64,000 nucleotides of DNA from Edaphobacter aggregans DSM 19364 (lineage in GTDB: Bacteria > Acidobacteriota > Terriglobia > Terriglobales > Acidobacteriaceae). Positions 37,142-46,337 of the stretch are shown one piece after another. The first letter of the stretch is position 1. The number at the start of each line of letters is the position of its first letter. A program made the position numbers and the translations under genes. The notes beneath the pieces are model-generated. The model was given only the letters and a program-made list of their open reading frames with translations, had not been told where the DNA came from and made no database searches. Where the stretch lies: positions 64,345-128,344 of the forward strand of contig NZ_JQKI01000018.1 in the NCBI RefSeq assembly GCF_000745965.1, in the 5' to 3' direction.

Positions 37142-38161
37142 CTAGCGCCAGTCGTCGCGGGCCTGCTGCTGGTCGGCAAACACCTGGTCGAAGTTCTCCG
37201 TCTTCTTGATAAGAATGTCGCCCTCCTGCATCGGCTGATGCAGCAGTACCGCCTGCAGGCGCACCAGCTCCAGCATCGCCAGGAACATGCAGATCAGCGC
37301 GCGCTCCGTGTGCGTGTTGTGCAGCATCCGGCGCAGCGAGACGGGCTTGTCCTCCATCACCAACCGGCGCTTCACGTAGTCGATCATCTGCGCGACCGTC
37401 ACCGACTCCTCGTCCACGTCGAGCACAGGCCGCTTCCGCAGGCGCCCCAGGATGTCCTGAAAGACCCGCACCAGATCCACCGTATCGGCTGCGATCTCGC
37501 GCTCCGCGTCGGCCGACTCGCGAAACTCGCGAATCCCCGGGTTCGTCCACGTCGCCTCTTCGATCTGCTGTTTCTGCAGCAGCATCTGCGCGGCGGCCTT
37601 GAATCGCTCGTGCTCAAGCAGCCTCTCCACCAGCTCGCGGCGCGGGTCCTCGGAATCCGCGCCCGCAACATCCGACGGATCGCGCGGCAGCAGCATCTTC
37701 GACTTGATGTGAATCAGCAGCGAGGCCATGTAAATGAACTCGCCCGCCGAATCCACATCAGTCTGCTTCAGGTGCTGCGTGTAGGCAAGAAACTGCTCCG
37801 TGATCCGCGCAATCGGAATGTCGTAGATGTCGATGTTCTGCTTGCGGATCAGGTCCAGCAGAAGGTCGAGCGGCCCGTCATACACCTGCCCCACCGTCAC
37901 CGAAAACGGCGACTGCGATGCCTCTTCCTTCTCCTTCTCTTTCGCCGGAGCGCGCTTCGGCTCAGGCGCAGCCGCCGGAACCGGGTGCTTCAGCTCAAAC
38001 GGCTCGTGAGCTTCGATCGCGGCTATCGGCTCTACGGTTGGTTCTCCCGTTGCCTCGGTCGAGGCATCCGGTTCCCCAACACCGTCGGGGCGAGCCGCTT
38101 CCTCAGGCTGCGAACGGCTCTCGTCTTCGGGACTTTCGGGATTGCGGATCTCTTCAGGCAT
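37142..38161 (-). CDS. scpA: Segregation and condensation protein A
   Basis: A 339-residue kleisin of the Smc-ScpAB complex. The conserved YDGPLDLLLDLIRKQNIDIYDIPI block is near residue 95-118 and YLxxAAxLIHIKSKMLLP follows. A low-complexity, acidic N-terminal extension of about 85 residues (Glu, Pro, Ala) precedes it, in parallel with the acidic insertion in ScpB. It starts 4 nt after trpS on the same strand. Confidence 0.92.
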   Translation of the reverse strand: MPEEIRNPESPEDESRSQPEEAARPDGVGEPDASTEATGEPTVEPIAAIEAHEPFELKHPVPAAAPEPKRAPAKEKEKEEASQSPFSVTVGQVYDGPLDLLLDLIRKQNIDIYDIPIARITEQFLAYTQHLKQTDVDSAGEFIYMASLLIHIKSKMLLPRDPSDVAGADSEDPRRELVERLLEHERFKAAAQMLLQKQQIEEATWTNPGIREFRESADAEREIAADTVDLVRVFQDILGRLRKRPVLDVDEESVTVAQMIDYVKRRLVMEDKPVSLRRMLHNTHTERALICMFLAMLELVRLQAVLLHQPMQEGDILIKKTENFDQVFADQQQARDDWR

Positions 38162-38164
38162 AGG

Positions 38165-39334
38165 CTACTCGAGTCCTACCGTGGCGCGAACCTCGCGCAT
38201 CGTAATATTGGCGCGCTCATTGGCACGGGCGTTGCCGTCAGCAAGAATGGCGTTGACTTCTGCCGGGTTCGCTTCAAAGTACGCACGTCGTTCCCGGATA
38301 GGCGCAAGCTCTCGAACGACCGCGTCGGCAAGCCAGCCCTTGCACTCAATGCAGCCAATGCCGGCCGTCGTGCACCCCTGCCATACGTTGTTGCGCGTCT
38401 CCTCGGTCGAAAAGATCTTGTGCAGATCACCCACCGGGCACACCTCGGGATTACCCGGGTCTTCTCGGCGGACGCGCGCCGGATCGGTGACCATCGTCTT
38501 GAGCTTCGATCGAATCTCCGGCTCAGGGTCCGAGATCAGAATCGTATTGCGATAGCTCTTGGACATCTTGCGGCCATCGGTTCCCGGCAACTTGGGCGCG
38601 GGCGTCAGCAGAACCTGCGGCTCGGGCAGCACCTCGCGGCGGCAGAACCCTGACAGCTTCTTCGTCTGCAACGCCGCCTCGTACAGCTCATGCGCCGAAA
38701 AGACGTTCTTCGTCTTGTCTCCGGCCAGCTTGCGAGCCTTCTCCTTGATGGCCTCCATCTCCCACGGCGCCGCATTGGGAGCAAGCACAAACTCACCGGG
38801 AAAGAACTGGTTGAACCGGCGCGCAACCTCGCGCGTCAGCTCGACGTGCGCTGCCTGGTCCTGCCCCACCGGCACAAACGAAGCCTGGTAGATGAGAATG
38901 TCAGCCGACTGCAGCAAGGGATAGCCAAGAAAGCCGTAGGTTGCGAGGTCCTTCTCCTTCAGCTGCTCCTGCTGGTCCTTATACGTCGGAACCCTCTCAA
39001 GCAGGCTCAGGGGAGTAATCATCGCCAGCAGGTCGTTGAGCGCAAAGTGCGCCGGAACCTTGCTCTGCACGAAGATGGTACACACCTTGGGGTCAAGACC
39101 GGCAGCAAGAAAGTCCAGCGCGACCTGCCGGATGTTCTCTTTGAGCGTGCTCGTGTCGGCGTAGTCCGTCGTCAGGGCATGGTAATCCGCGATGAAGAAG
39201 TAGCACTCGTACTCGTGCTGCAGCTTCACCCAGTTATGCAACGCACCCATGTAGTTGCCCAGGTGCAGCTTGCCCGTAGGACGCATCCCGCTCAGAACGC
39301 GCGGACGTGATGTGGTAGAGGTCGATTCGGTCAT
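38165..39334 (-). CDS. trpS: Tryptophan--tRNA ligase
   Basis: A 389-residue class-I aminoacyl-tRNA synthetase. The HIGH-type motif is GKLHLGNYMGALHN (near residue 22) and the KMSKS motif is KMSKSYRNT (near residue 247). Length is normal (alpha-2 type). It lies between the site-2 protease and scpA in the usual order for this phylum. Confidence 0.95.
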   Translation of the reverse strand: MTESTSTTSRPRVLSGMRPTGKLHLGNYMGALHNWVKLQHEYECYFFIADYHALTTDYADTSTLKENIRQVALDFLAAGLDPKVCTIFVQSKVPAHFALNDLLAMITPLSLLERVPTYKDQQEQLKEKDLATYGFLGYPLLQSADILIYQASFVPVGQDQAAHVELTREVARRFNQFFPGEFVLAPNAAPWEMEAIKEKARKLAGDKTKNVFSAHELYEAALQTKKLSGFCRREVLPEPQVLLTPAPKLPGTDGRKMSKSYRNTILISDPEPEIRSKLKTMVTDPARVRREDPGNPEVCPVGDLHKIFSTEETRNNVWQGCTTAGIGCIECKGWLADAVVRELAPIRERRAYFEANPAEVNAILADGNARANERANITMREVRATVGLE

Positions 39335-39371
39335 TTACGTTCAACTAGAGATGATACGGGAAACGCCCGCG

Positions 39372-40073
39372 CTAGAGGCTGGCGAGTATGCGGTCAAACG
39401 TGAACTGCAGCGGATACAGAAACGTCCGGAAGATAAACCCGCCCGCCAACAGCATGAAGATCCACAGCGCAAAGATGCCCATGCGATCGTAGATCGCCAG
39501 CGCGTTGTACGGCAGGTAATGCCGCAAAATCCGGCTGCCGTCCAGCGGAGGAAACGGAATCAGGTTGAAGACAAACAGCAGCAGGTTGATCAGGATGATG
39601 AAGTAGAGCAGCAGAGCGATGGGAAACAGCGCCGGCAGGTTCTCCGTCGAAACACCCGGATAGTGCATCGCCAGCGCCATCGCCGTAAACACGGCAACCG
39701 CTCCACCCGGCACCGCATGCTTAATGACCAGCAGCAGGATGAGCGCCCCGGTAGCCAGCAGCAGATTGCTCGCCGGCCCAGCCAGCGTCACCAGAATGTC
39801 GTCGCGCTTGTAGTTCTGAAAGTTCCTCGCGGTCACCGGAGTCGGCTTCGCCCAGCCGATCAGCGGCCAGTGGTACACCAGCGCAATCAGCGGCATCAGC
39901 ACCGACCCAAACGGATCAAGATGCTTCATCGGATTCAGCGTCACGCGGCCCAGCATCCGCGCCGTAGGATCTCCCAACTTCCAGGCCGTCCACGCATGCG
40001 CACACTCGTGCACGCTGAAAGCAAGAATCAACGCAACGATCTGGAAGAGGATAAGGACGATGTCCTGGTTCAT
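39372..40073 (-). CDS. Site-2 protease family (M50) metalloprotease
   Basis: A 233-residue inner-membrane protease. The zinc motif HECAH (near residue 23-27) and the second motif FNLIPFPPLDGSRIL (near residue 175) are both intact. Six helices, no PDZ domain, of the minimal type seen next to trpS-scpA. The ORF preceding it starts close to a plus-strand TPR gene. Substrate unknown. Confidence 0.88.
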   Translation of the reverse strand: MNQDIVLILFQIVALILAFSVHECAHAWTAWKLGDPTARMLGRVTLNPMKHLDPFGSVLMPLIALVYHWPLIGWAKPTPVTARNFQNYKRDDILVTLAGPASNLLLATGALILLLVIKHAVPGGAVAVFTAMALAMHYPGVSTENLPALFPIALLLYFIILINLLLFVFNLIPFPPLDGSRILRHYLPYNALAIYDRMGIFALWIFMLLAGGFIFRTFLYPLQFTFDRILASL

Positions 40074-40221
40074 CCCTATAGCTTATCGAAAAGTCCCACG
40101 ACATATTCTCGGCACCCATCCGGATTCCCCATCGGCGATCCCCTACGCCTAATGCCTCGCTTATTTACTTGCTAAAAACCGGGCCGTCTGCGATTAACAG
40201 GGAGATATTTTTGGAGAGTTC

Positions 40222-41424
40222 ATGCGCGTTATTTCCGGCCTGAAGGTCTGTCTGCTTCTCTTATCTTCTTTCCAAGGTTTCGCTCAAACTGGCGTCCCCG
40301 CAAAGACCGACGCCGAGATAGCGCAGGAAGACCGCCAGGCGGCTGCCCTCGTCGAGCAGCAGAATCTGGTTGCGGCGCTCCCCCTCTACGAGGACCTCTA
40401 CCATCAGCGGCCGAACAGCAACCTTTACCGCGAGCAGCTTGCGCTGTGCCGACTCGCCAAGACCGCAACGTTGCCTCCCGAAGAGGCCGCAAAGATGCGC
40501 GATAGCGTCAGAACTCTCCTACAAGAAGCCCAGGCCTCCGGCGACAATAGCGGTCTGCTCCAGATTCTCCTGGAAAAGCTGGGACCCAGCGCCGCACCCA
40601 ACCCAACACCTCCTGCCCCAAAGTCTCCTGCCGAAGAGACACTTGCCAAAGCAGAAAAGGCATTCGCCAGCGGCGACCTTGCCGGCTCCCTCGTGCTCTA
40701 CAAACAGGCCGCTCAGGAAGACCCAAAGATGTATGAAGCGCCGCTGTTTGCTGGTGATGCCGAATACAAGCTCAAAAACTATGACGAGGCGGGAGTCTGG
40801 TACGCCAAAGCGATCGCCATCAATACCAATCGCGAGACAGCCTATCGTTACTGGGGCGACGTGCTAATGCACAAGGGCGATCAAAAACAAGCGCAGAGCA
40901 AGTTCACGGATGCCGTCATCGCAGAGCCCTACACCAGGGCGCCCTGGATCGGGCTTCAGCAATGGGCTAATGCCATCCACGCGAAGCTTGTTTTTCCCCC
41001 AATCACCCTGCCGGCGCGGCCCGTTCCCGACGAAAAGGGAAATGTCAACGTGTCGATCGACGCCTCCACGCTTGGCAGCCCGACCTCAGGAGCATGGCTC
41101 GTCTACCAGATGAATCCCACACTGTGGCACAAGACCGAGTTCCACAAGCACTACCCTCAGGAGAAGGTCTACCGGCACTCGCTCGCAGAAGAGGCCGAAG
41201 GCCTGCGATCCGTCATCGCCGTCATTCGCGAGCAGAAGATTCCGGAAGACAAATTAGATGCGACGTTGAAAACCCTTGTCGCCCTCGACAAAGACGGCAT
41301 GCTCGAGTGTTGGATCCTGCTCAACCAAGCCGATGCCGGAATCGCCCAGGACTACGCAGCTTACCGGTCCACCCACCGCGAACTGCTCCACGCCTACATG
41401 GACAAATACCTCGTCCACTTCTAG
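40222..41424 (+). CDS. Secreted TPR-repeat protein
   Basis: A 400-residue protein with a signal peptide (residues 1-22, ending FAQ). Two TPR clusters follow: VAALPLYEDLYHQRPNSNLYREQLALC near residues 50-76 and ASGDLAGSLVLYKQAAQEDPKMYEAPLFAGDAEYKLKNYDEAGVWYAKAI near 150-200. The C-terminal part has a beta-rich domain with a DKxxNL-like PxR segment and a final helical pair. Likely a periplasmic scaffold; partner unknown. GGAGAG is 6 nt before the ATG. Confidence 0.75.
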   Translation: MRVISGLKVCLLLLSSFQGFAQTGVPAKTDAEIAQEDRQAAALVEQQNLVAALPLYEDLYHQRPNSNLYREQLALCRLAKTATLPPEEAAKMRDSVRTLLQEAQASGDNSGLLQILLEKLGPSAAPNPTPPAPKSPAEETLAKAEKAFASGDLAGSLVLYKQAAQEDPKMYEAPLFAGDAEYKLKNYDEAGVWYAKAIAINTNRETAYRYWGDVLMHKGDQKQAQSKFTDAVIAEPYTRAPWIGLQQWANAIHAKLVFPPITLPARPVPDEKGNVNVSIDASTLGSPTSGAWLVYQMNPTLWHKTEFHKHYPQEKVYRHSLAEEAEGLRSVIAVIREQKIPEDKLDATLKTLVALDKDGMLECWILLNQADAGIAQDYAAYRSTHRELLHAYMDKYLVHF

Positions 41425-41480
41425 GCCACGGCGATACACCGGCTTCCGCACGTCGCAGCAAAGCTGACCGCACGTAACTC

Positions 41481-42287
41481 TCAGTGTTCCGCAGAAGCAC
41501 CTGGGTCCTTCTGCAGCTTCACCTTCGCCGGAATCCCCACCGCCACCGTCGCCGGAGGAACCGCCTTGGTCGCCAGTCCCATCGCGCCGAGCATCGCGTT
41601 CTCCCCAACGTTCGCCCCCGCCAGCACCGTCGCGTGATACGTAATGCGAGCGCGCGGACCAAGCTCCGTCGGCTTGTTCGTCACATCCGCCTGCACGTTG
41701 ATGTCGTGCGTGTGCGAGTAGATGTTCGCGTAGTCCGAGACGCTCGTCCCCTCATGCAGAATGATCTCCCCACGATCGTCCAGCATCACGTTCTTGTGGA
41801 CCGTGCAGTTGTCCTCGATCGTCAGGTTGTACCCGAACGTAAACTCCACGTTGTGAAAGATCTTCACGCCCTTGCCCATCTGCCTGAAGATGTGTTTCCC
41901 CAGCATGCAGCGAAACTTGAACCCCAGCCAGTGGTTCAGCCCCAGCGGCGAGCGGTCGAACATCTGCCAGAAGAAGATCAGCGGCTTGCGCACCGCATAC
42001 TTCTCCGCGTCCACATCGCCGTAGTACTCCGGCTCCAGCGTGATATTGCGCGGGTCGAAAGACTCCGTCAGCACATTCGTGGCAAGCTCGGTATCCAGCA
42101 TCGCGTTCATGCGCCCGCCATGCGGCCTGCCCAGATACATCTGAAAGAGCTCGTCGCGAACAATGTCGGCACGCCGGTCGAACGACTGGTGCCGCGTGAA
42201 CTCGTCGTTCAGGTGCGCCAGCCATCGGCGATAGATCGCCTCAGCCTCCGGCGTCGGCTTCAACTCGCGATACTTGTACTGGGCCAT
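41481..42287 (-). CDS. Left-handed beta-helix acyltransferase-like protein
   Basis: A 268-residue protein. An N-terminal helical domain (about 110 residues) is followed by hexapeptide-repeat beta-helix turns: VKIFHNVEFTFGYNLTIEDNCTVHKNVMLDDRGEIILHEGTSVSDYANIYSHTHDINVQADV and the CxGAMGLATKAVPPATVAVGIPAKVK closing loops. The active-site His (HTHDI) is present. Of the LbetaH family of acetyl or acyltransferases; substrate (sugar or amino acid) unknown. Confidence 0.8.
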   Translation of the reverse strand: MAQYKYRELKPTPEAEAIYRRWLAHLNDEFTRHQSFDRRADIVRDELFQMYLGRPHGGRMNAMLDTELATNVLTESFDPRNITLEPEYYGDVDAEKYAVRKPLIFFWQMFDRSPLGLNHWLGFKFRCMLGKHIFRQMGKGVKIFHNVEFTFGYNLTIEDNCTVHKNVMLDDRGEIILHEGTSVSDYANIYSHTHDINVQADVTNKPTELGPRARITYHATVLAGANVGENAMLGAMGLATKAVPPATVAVGIPAKVKLQKDPGASAEH

Positions 42288-42332
42288 GGCATCTCACTCG
42301 CTTTCACAAAACTGGGTAGGCCGCCTGCAATC

Positions 42333-43073
42333 TTACTCGATGGCAAACACCGCATACACCGTAGCCGACTTCTCGATCTCCCGCGGATTGATCGCCAACG
42401 GCTCAACCTTGTCCATCGGCGCAGCGGATGCCCTCCCATACATCACAGGCCGCGGCACCACCTGCACCTCGTTGCTCGCATACAGCAGCGCACCCAGCTT
42501 CGCGCTCAGGCCCGCCGCCATCTGCTCCGCCTGGGCCCGCGCCCGCTTCAGCGCCTTCGACGCCGCCTGCGCATCAGGAGTGTTCTCATCCTTGAACCCC
42601 CACTCGATCTGTCCCGAATTGTTCGCCCCCGCCTTTACCGCCGTGTCCAGAATCTTCGCCGCCGCGTCTGCCTCCGTCTTCACCGTCCAACTCTGCGACA
42701 CCTGGAACTGTCGCTGCGCCCGCTCCGCCGGAGTCAGTTTCTCTACCTGGTAGTTCTGCACAGGCTGCAACTGCTGGCTCTCGCTCTGGATCGTCTCCTT
42801 CGCAACGCCGCTCGCCGTCAGCGCCTTCACAATCGCGTTCGACACGCGCGAGCCGCTCGCATACGCCGTATTGCTGTCCGGCCCATACGCGACGAAGCCG
42901 ATGTGCAGCGTCGCCTGGTCCGCAATCGCGGTCACCTTGTCGGTCGCCGTAATCGCAATCGTGCGATTCTCCTTGTTCACCTGAATCGTCTGGGCAAAGC
43001 TCGTCTGCGCGCTCACAACAACCGGCAGTGCAACGAACATAACGACAAGCGCACTCATGCGAATCGAATTCAT
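42333..43073 (-). CDS. SIMPL (DUF541) domain periplasmic protein
   Basis: A 246-residue exported protein. A signal peptide (residues 1-25) precedes the SIMPL domain: ITATDKVTAIADQATLHIGFVAYGPD, then VSNAIVKALTASGVAKETIQSESQQLQPVQNYQ, and the final helix-strand pair with KALKRARAQAEQMAAGLSAKLGALL. These periplasmic proteins form rings and have been linked to protection against oxidative stress. Its ATG overlaps the stop of the 60-residue basic protein gene (ATGA). Confidence 0.85.
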   Translation of the reverse strand: MNSIRMSALVVMFVALPVVVSAQTSFAQTIQVNKENRTIAITATDKVTAIADQATLHIGFVAYGPDSNTAYASGSRVSNAIVKALTASGVAKETIQSESQQLQPVQNYQVEKLTPAERAQRQFQVSQSWTVKTEADAAAKILDTAVKAGANNSGQIEWGFKDENTPDAQAASKALKRARAQAEQMAAGLSAKLGALLYASNEVQVVPRPVMYGRASAAPMDKVEPLAINPREIEKSATVYAVFAIE

Positions 43074-43252
43074 ACCTCTTCTCCTGTCTTGTTGATCAGA
43101 TCAGCCAACGTCTCTTTATGCTTCGGTTTTACGGCGAGCTTCTGCTTCGGGTCCGGCAGAACGCGCTCCGGCGGCGGCGTCCCCACGCGGTCGCGCGCAT
43201 TCGACTTCGCCGCCGTCACCTTTGAAAAAATTTTCTTCTTCACTCTGCTCAT
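43070..43252 (-). CDS. Small basic protein coupled to the SIMPL gene
   Basis: A 60-residue protein starting at ATG 43252, with GAGGCG upstream, and ending at a TGA that overlaps the ATG of the SIMPL gene by 4 nt. It is Lys/Arg rich (SRVKKKIFSKVTAAKSNARDR, PKQKLAVKPKHKETLADLI). No transmembrane helix. Translational coupling to an exported protein is odd; it may be a regulator or ribosome-bound protein. The family is not recognised. Confidence 0.6.
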   Translation of the reverse strand: MSRVKKKIFSKVTAAKSNARDRVGTPPPERVLPDPKQKLAVKPKHKETLADLINKTGEEV

Positions 43253-43390
43253 CCGCGCCTCGGGGCACAGCCATAAGACTGCTGCGAAGCCCTCTGCGAT
43301 TATGCAATACTCTTCTTCGTGTGGTTCGGTACCCCCCCCGGATCGGCACGGGATGCGCAACACCAACCGCAGCCCGGCGAGGTGCAGGAA

Positions 43391-43663
43391 ATGGAAGAAC
43401 GTGATTTTTTCGACGAGCGGCCCGAGCAGCGCACGCACACGATGACCTGCCCGCACTGCGGCCAGCAGGCCGAGTACGAGCTCAGCTGGATCGTCCGCAG
43501 GAAAAAAAATCAGCTGCCCCGAGGAGCCGACGACCGCGACCGCGCACGCTTCGCCAAAGCCCAGAGCTACATGGTGCGTCGCGACGACCTCGTCGGCTGC
43601 AAAAACGTCCGCTGCCGCAAACGCTTCGAGGTAGCCGGCATCCAGTCCGTCGCCTTTCTCTAA
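43391..43663 (+). CDS. Zinc-ribbon protein, unknown function
   Basis: A 90-residue protein. A CPHC knuckle near residue 20-23 and CKNVRC near 69-74 give a four-Cys zinc-ribbon (CxxC - CxxxxC). The middle is Arg/Lys/Asp rich (RRKKNQLPRGADDRDRARFAKAQSYMVRRDDLVG). ATG 43391 follows GAGGTG. Divergent from the basic protein gene. It could be a nucleic-acid-binding or rRNA-associated protein. Confidence 0.6.
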   Translation: MEERDFFDERPEQRTHTMTCPHCGQQAEYELSWIVRRKKNQLPRGADDRDRARFAKAQSYMVRRDDLVGCKNVRCRKRFEVAGIQSVAFL

Positions 43664-43705
43664 TCGGAATCCACAAAGATCCTCTTCGGCCACCAACCAA
43701 AGAGT

Positions 43706-43746
43706 GTCATCCTGAGCGGAGCGCAGCGGAGTCGAAGGATCTGCGG
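43706..43746 (+). repeat. Dispersed intergenic repeat, family A (short copy)
   Basis: TGTCATCCTGAGCG, then a short GAGCGCAGCGG middle, then AGTCGAAGGATCTGCGG. Same ends as the copies at 4079-4151 and 48128-48176. Lies in the gap 43664-43952, the rest of which has no recognised feature. Confidence 0.7.
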
Positions 43747-43952
43747 TTTCGCTTCATGAGGGCACTCCCCAACCCCCACTTTACGAATGAACGACTATTC
43801 ATTTATGCTTCCGCCTGCTCGACGAAGACCGCATCTCTTCGCGCTGTGACTCCAAAAGGAAGGCACTGTGTTTTAATAGTGCTCAAAGCCAACGCCTCAG
43901 GCCGCGGCCCTTCTCGAACCGGAACAACACGCAGGAGATAAGTACTCAAGCC

Positions 43953-44237
43953 ATGGCAAATACGCTGCTGCCCATCGAAGAACGGATCCTGACCCCCGAC
44001 CAGGTCGAACTGCTGGACAAGCGCCGCCGTCGCGGCCAGCTCTTCCTGGTGATGGGCTTCCAGTGCCTCATCGTCTGCACGCTCGTGACGGTGTGGGCCG
44101 GCCAGGACATCACGCTCTCGCCGGGCTGGGCGCATCCCATGTTCTATTGGGACTGCATCACAGGCATACTTGCCCTGACGTTTCTTTCCATCGGTCTTCG
44201 TCTGCGCCGCGGCTCGAACGAGTTCATCAGCTACTAG
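43953..44237 (+). CDS. Two-helix membrane protein, unknown function
   Basis: A 94-residue protein with a charged N-terminus (IEERILTPDQVELLDKRRRRG) and two transmembrane helices (about residues 30-50, LFLVMGFQCLIVCTLVTVWA, and 65-85, MFYWDCITGILALTFLSIGLRL). GGAGATAAG is upstream of the ATG. It precedes the EtfD gene by 75 nt in the same direction. Family not recognised. Confidence 0.55.
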   Translation: MANTLLPIEERILTPDQVELLDKRRRRGQLFLVMGFQCLIVCTLVTVWAGQDITLSPGWAHPMFYWDCITGILALTFLSIGLRLRRGSNEFISY

Positions 44238-44312
44238 CTCGTACGGCCTCGGAAGATTGTTCGAAAGAGCGGGTGAAGACCTCCAAGAGGGCGACCACGC
44301 GGATAGGTTCGG

Positions 44313-46337
44313 ATGGTTCGAGGGGCAAGCGTGGCGGCGATCAGCACCCGTGGTCTAACGGGAACAATCTTTTTTCTCCAGCAAGGAGGTCTTCGCCTCT
44401 CGGCCACGCTCGCCGAGCCGGCGCACTTCTCCGCGCCTGAATCCGTCGCGCTCCTCCTCCTGACGCTCCTCTCCGCCGGGCTCTTCTTCTGGCGCTTCGG
44501 CCCCATCCTCCGCAACATCCTCCGCTCCAAAAAAGACGCCGACTTCTCCCTCCACCCCATTGGCCGCCGCGTCTGGGACTTCTTCTGGGAGGTCCTCTGC
44601 CAGGCGAAGGTCATCCGCCAGCGCCCGCTCCCCGGCCTCGCCCACGCCTTCGTCTTCTGGGGATTCCTCGCATTCGCCCTCGTCAGCCTCAACCACTTCG
44701 CCACCGGCCTCAACCTCGGCTTCCTTCCCCCGGCAAGCATCATCGGCGGCTTCTACTTCTACTTCGCCGCCGCATGGGCACTGTTAGTCGCCGTCGCGAT
44801 CACCGGCCTCTTCATCCGCCGCTTCTTCGTCCGCCCCATCTGGCTCGGAAAAAAGGTCTCCTACGAGTCCGGCTTCATCGCCTTCCTCATCTTCCTCCTG
44901 ATGGTCACCTACCTCGGAGCCTTCTTCGTCCCCGAAGGCAGCCCGCAGATCAAGGCCCTCTGGTGGACCCACACCCTCGCACTCCTCGTCTTCCTGCCCC
45001 TCATCCCGCACACCAAGCACCTCCACCTCGTGCTCTCGCCCATCACCATCTTCTTCAAGCGCGACGGCTTCTCCAAAATCCCTCCGCTCGCCGGTGACGA
45101 AGACTTCGGCCTCGTCGTCGGCAAGGACATCACCCAGCTCATCTCGCTCCAGACCTACAGCTGCGTCGAGTGCGGCCGCTGCACCGAGCACTGTCCCGCC
45201 ACCACCACAGGAAAGATCCTCAACCCCAAAGAGATCGCCCTCGGCATCCGCACCTACCTCAACGAGTTCGGCCCCGCCTCCAACACTCCGCTCCTGGCCG
45301 AACAGCGTCCACCCCAGCGCATCGCTTCCCCCGACAACCCGCCCCTTCCCTACCTCAGCATGGAGGCCGCCTTCCAGTGCACCACCTGCGGCTCCTGCGA
45401 GTACCAGTGCCCCGTCGGCATCCAGCACGTCCCCATCATCGTCGGCCTACGCCGCGGAGCCACCAACACCGGCGTCTGGGAGGACGACTACGGCACAAAG
45501 CTCTTCCTCGCCCTCGAAAAGAACGGCAACGCCCTCGGCCTCTCCGCCACCGAGCGGGACAAGTTCATCCAGAAGCAGGCCTTCCCCATCTTCGACGGCA
45601 CCCAGGAGTACTGCCTCTGGCTAGGCTGCATGGGAGGCTACGACCCCAAGGGCCGCGAGATCATCGCCGACTTCGCCCGCGTCATGCAGCACCTCGGCAC
45701 CACCTTCGGCGTCCTCAAAAAAGAGAAGTGCGCCGGCGACCCCGCGCGCCGCCTCGGCAACGATCTCGTCTTCCAGACCCTCGCCGAATCCGGCCTCAAG
45801 TCCTTCGAGACCGCCAAGGTTCGGAAGATCGTCGCCATCTGCCCGCACTGCGTCCGCACCATCGCCACCGACTGGCGCGAGTTCGGCATCGCCCCCGAAA
45901 TCGAACACCACTCCGAGTTCATGGCCCGCCACCGCGACCGCCTGCCCAAACAGTCCGGCGAGAGCATCGTCTACCACGACCCCTGCTACCTGGGCCGCTA
46001 CCAGAACATCTACGAAGAACCCCGCGCCGTCGTTGCGCAAGCCGGCACCCTCGTCGAAGCCCCACGTTCGCACGAGCGCAGCTTCTGCTGCGGAGCCGGC
46101 GGCGGACTAGCCTTCCTCGGCGAAGAGAAGGGCGAGCGCGTAAGCCACGTCCGCGCCAAAGAGCTTGCAGGCACAGGCGCCCAGATCGTCGGCACCGCCT
46201 GCCCCTTCTGCAATACCATGTTTCGCGACGCCCTCACCGCCGTCACCGAAGCCCCACCTCAGCTTCTCGACATCGCCCAGCTCACCGCCCGCGCTCTGCC
46301 GGCATCGCAACCACCAGCTTCAGGAGGAACCAATTGA
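44313..46337 (+). CDS. etfD: Membrane-bound iron-sulfur oxidoreductase for Etf (EtfD/EMO type)
   Basis: A 674-residue integral-membrane protein. About five helices occupy residues 40-240 (the quinone-side module), then two ferredoxin-type clusters CVECGRCTEHCP (near 284-295) and CTTCGSCEYQCP (near 355-366), then two CCG-type domains (DPCYLGRYQNIYE, CCGAGGG and CPFC). This is the electron-transfer flavoprotein:menaquinone oxidoreductase layout, passing electrons from Etf to the quinone pool. It is followed by etfB with a TTG/TGA 4-nt overlap. ATG 44313 has GGATAGG upstream. Confidence 0.85.
   Translation: MVRGASVAAISTRGLTGTIFFLQQGGLRLSATLAEPAHFSAPESVALLLLTLLSAGLFFWRFGPILRNILRSKKDADFSLHPIGRRVWDFFWEVLCQAKVIRQRPLPGLAHAFVFWGFLAFALVSLNHFATGLNLGFLPPASIIGGFYFYFAAAWALLVAVAITGLFIRRFFVRPIWLGKKVSYESGFIAFLIFLLMVTYLGAFFVPEGSPQIKALWWTHTLALLVFLPLIPHTKHLHLVLSPITIFFKRDGFSKIPPLAGDEDFGLVVGKDITQLISLQTYSCVECGRCTEHCPATTTGKILNPKEIALGIRTYLNEFGPASNTPLLAEQRPPQRIASPDNPPLPYLSMEAAFQCTTCGSCEYQCPVGIQHVPIIVGLRRGATNTGVWEDDYGTKLFLALEKNGNALGLSATERDKFIQKQAFPIFDGTQEYCLWLGCMGGYDPKGREIIADFARVMQHLGTTFGVLKKEKCAGDPARRLGNDLVFQTLAESGLKSFETAKVRKIVAICPHCVRTIATDWREFGIAPEIEHHSEFMARHRDRLPKQSGESIVYHDPCYLGRYQNIYEEPRAVVAQAGTLVEAPRSHERSFCCGAGGGLAFLGEEKGERVSHVRAKELAGTGAQIVGTACPFCNTMFRDALTAVTEAPPQLLDIAQLTARALPASQPPASGGTN

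Noticed and set aside
41484..43445. A 653-codon plus-strand frame antisense to the beta-helix and SIMPL genes
   Set aside because: Arg/His/Leu-rich composition, no motif, and it covers two well-supported minus-strand genes; typical of high third-position GC antisense frames.
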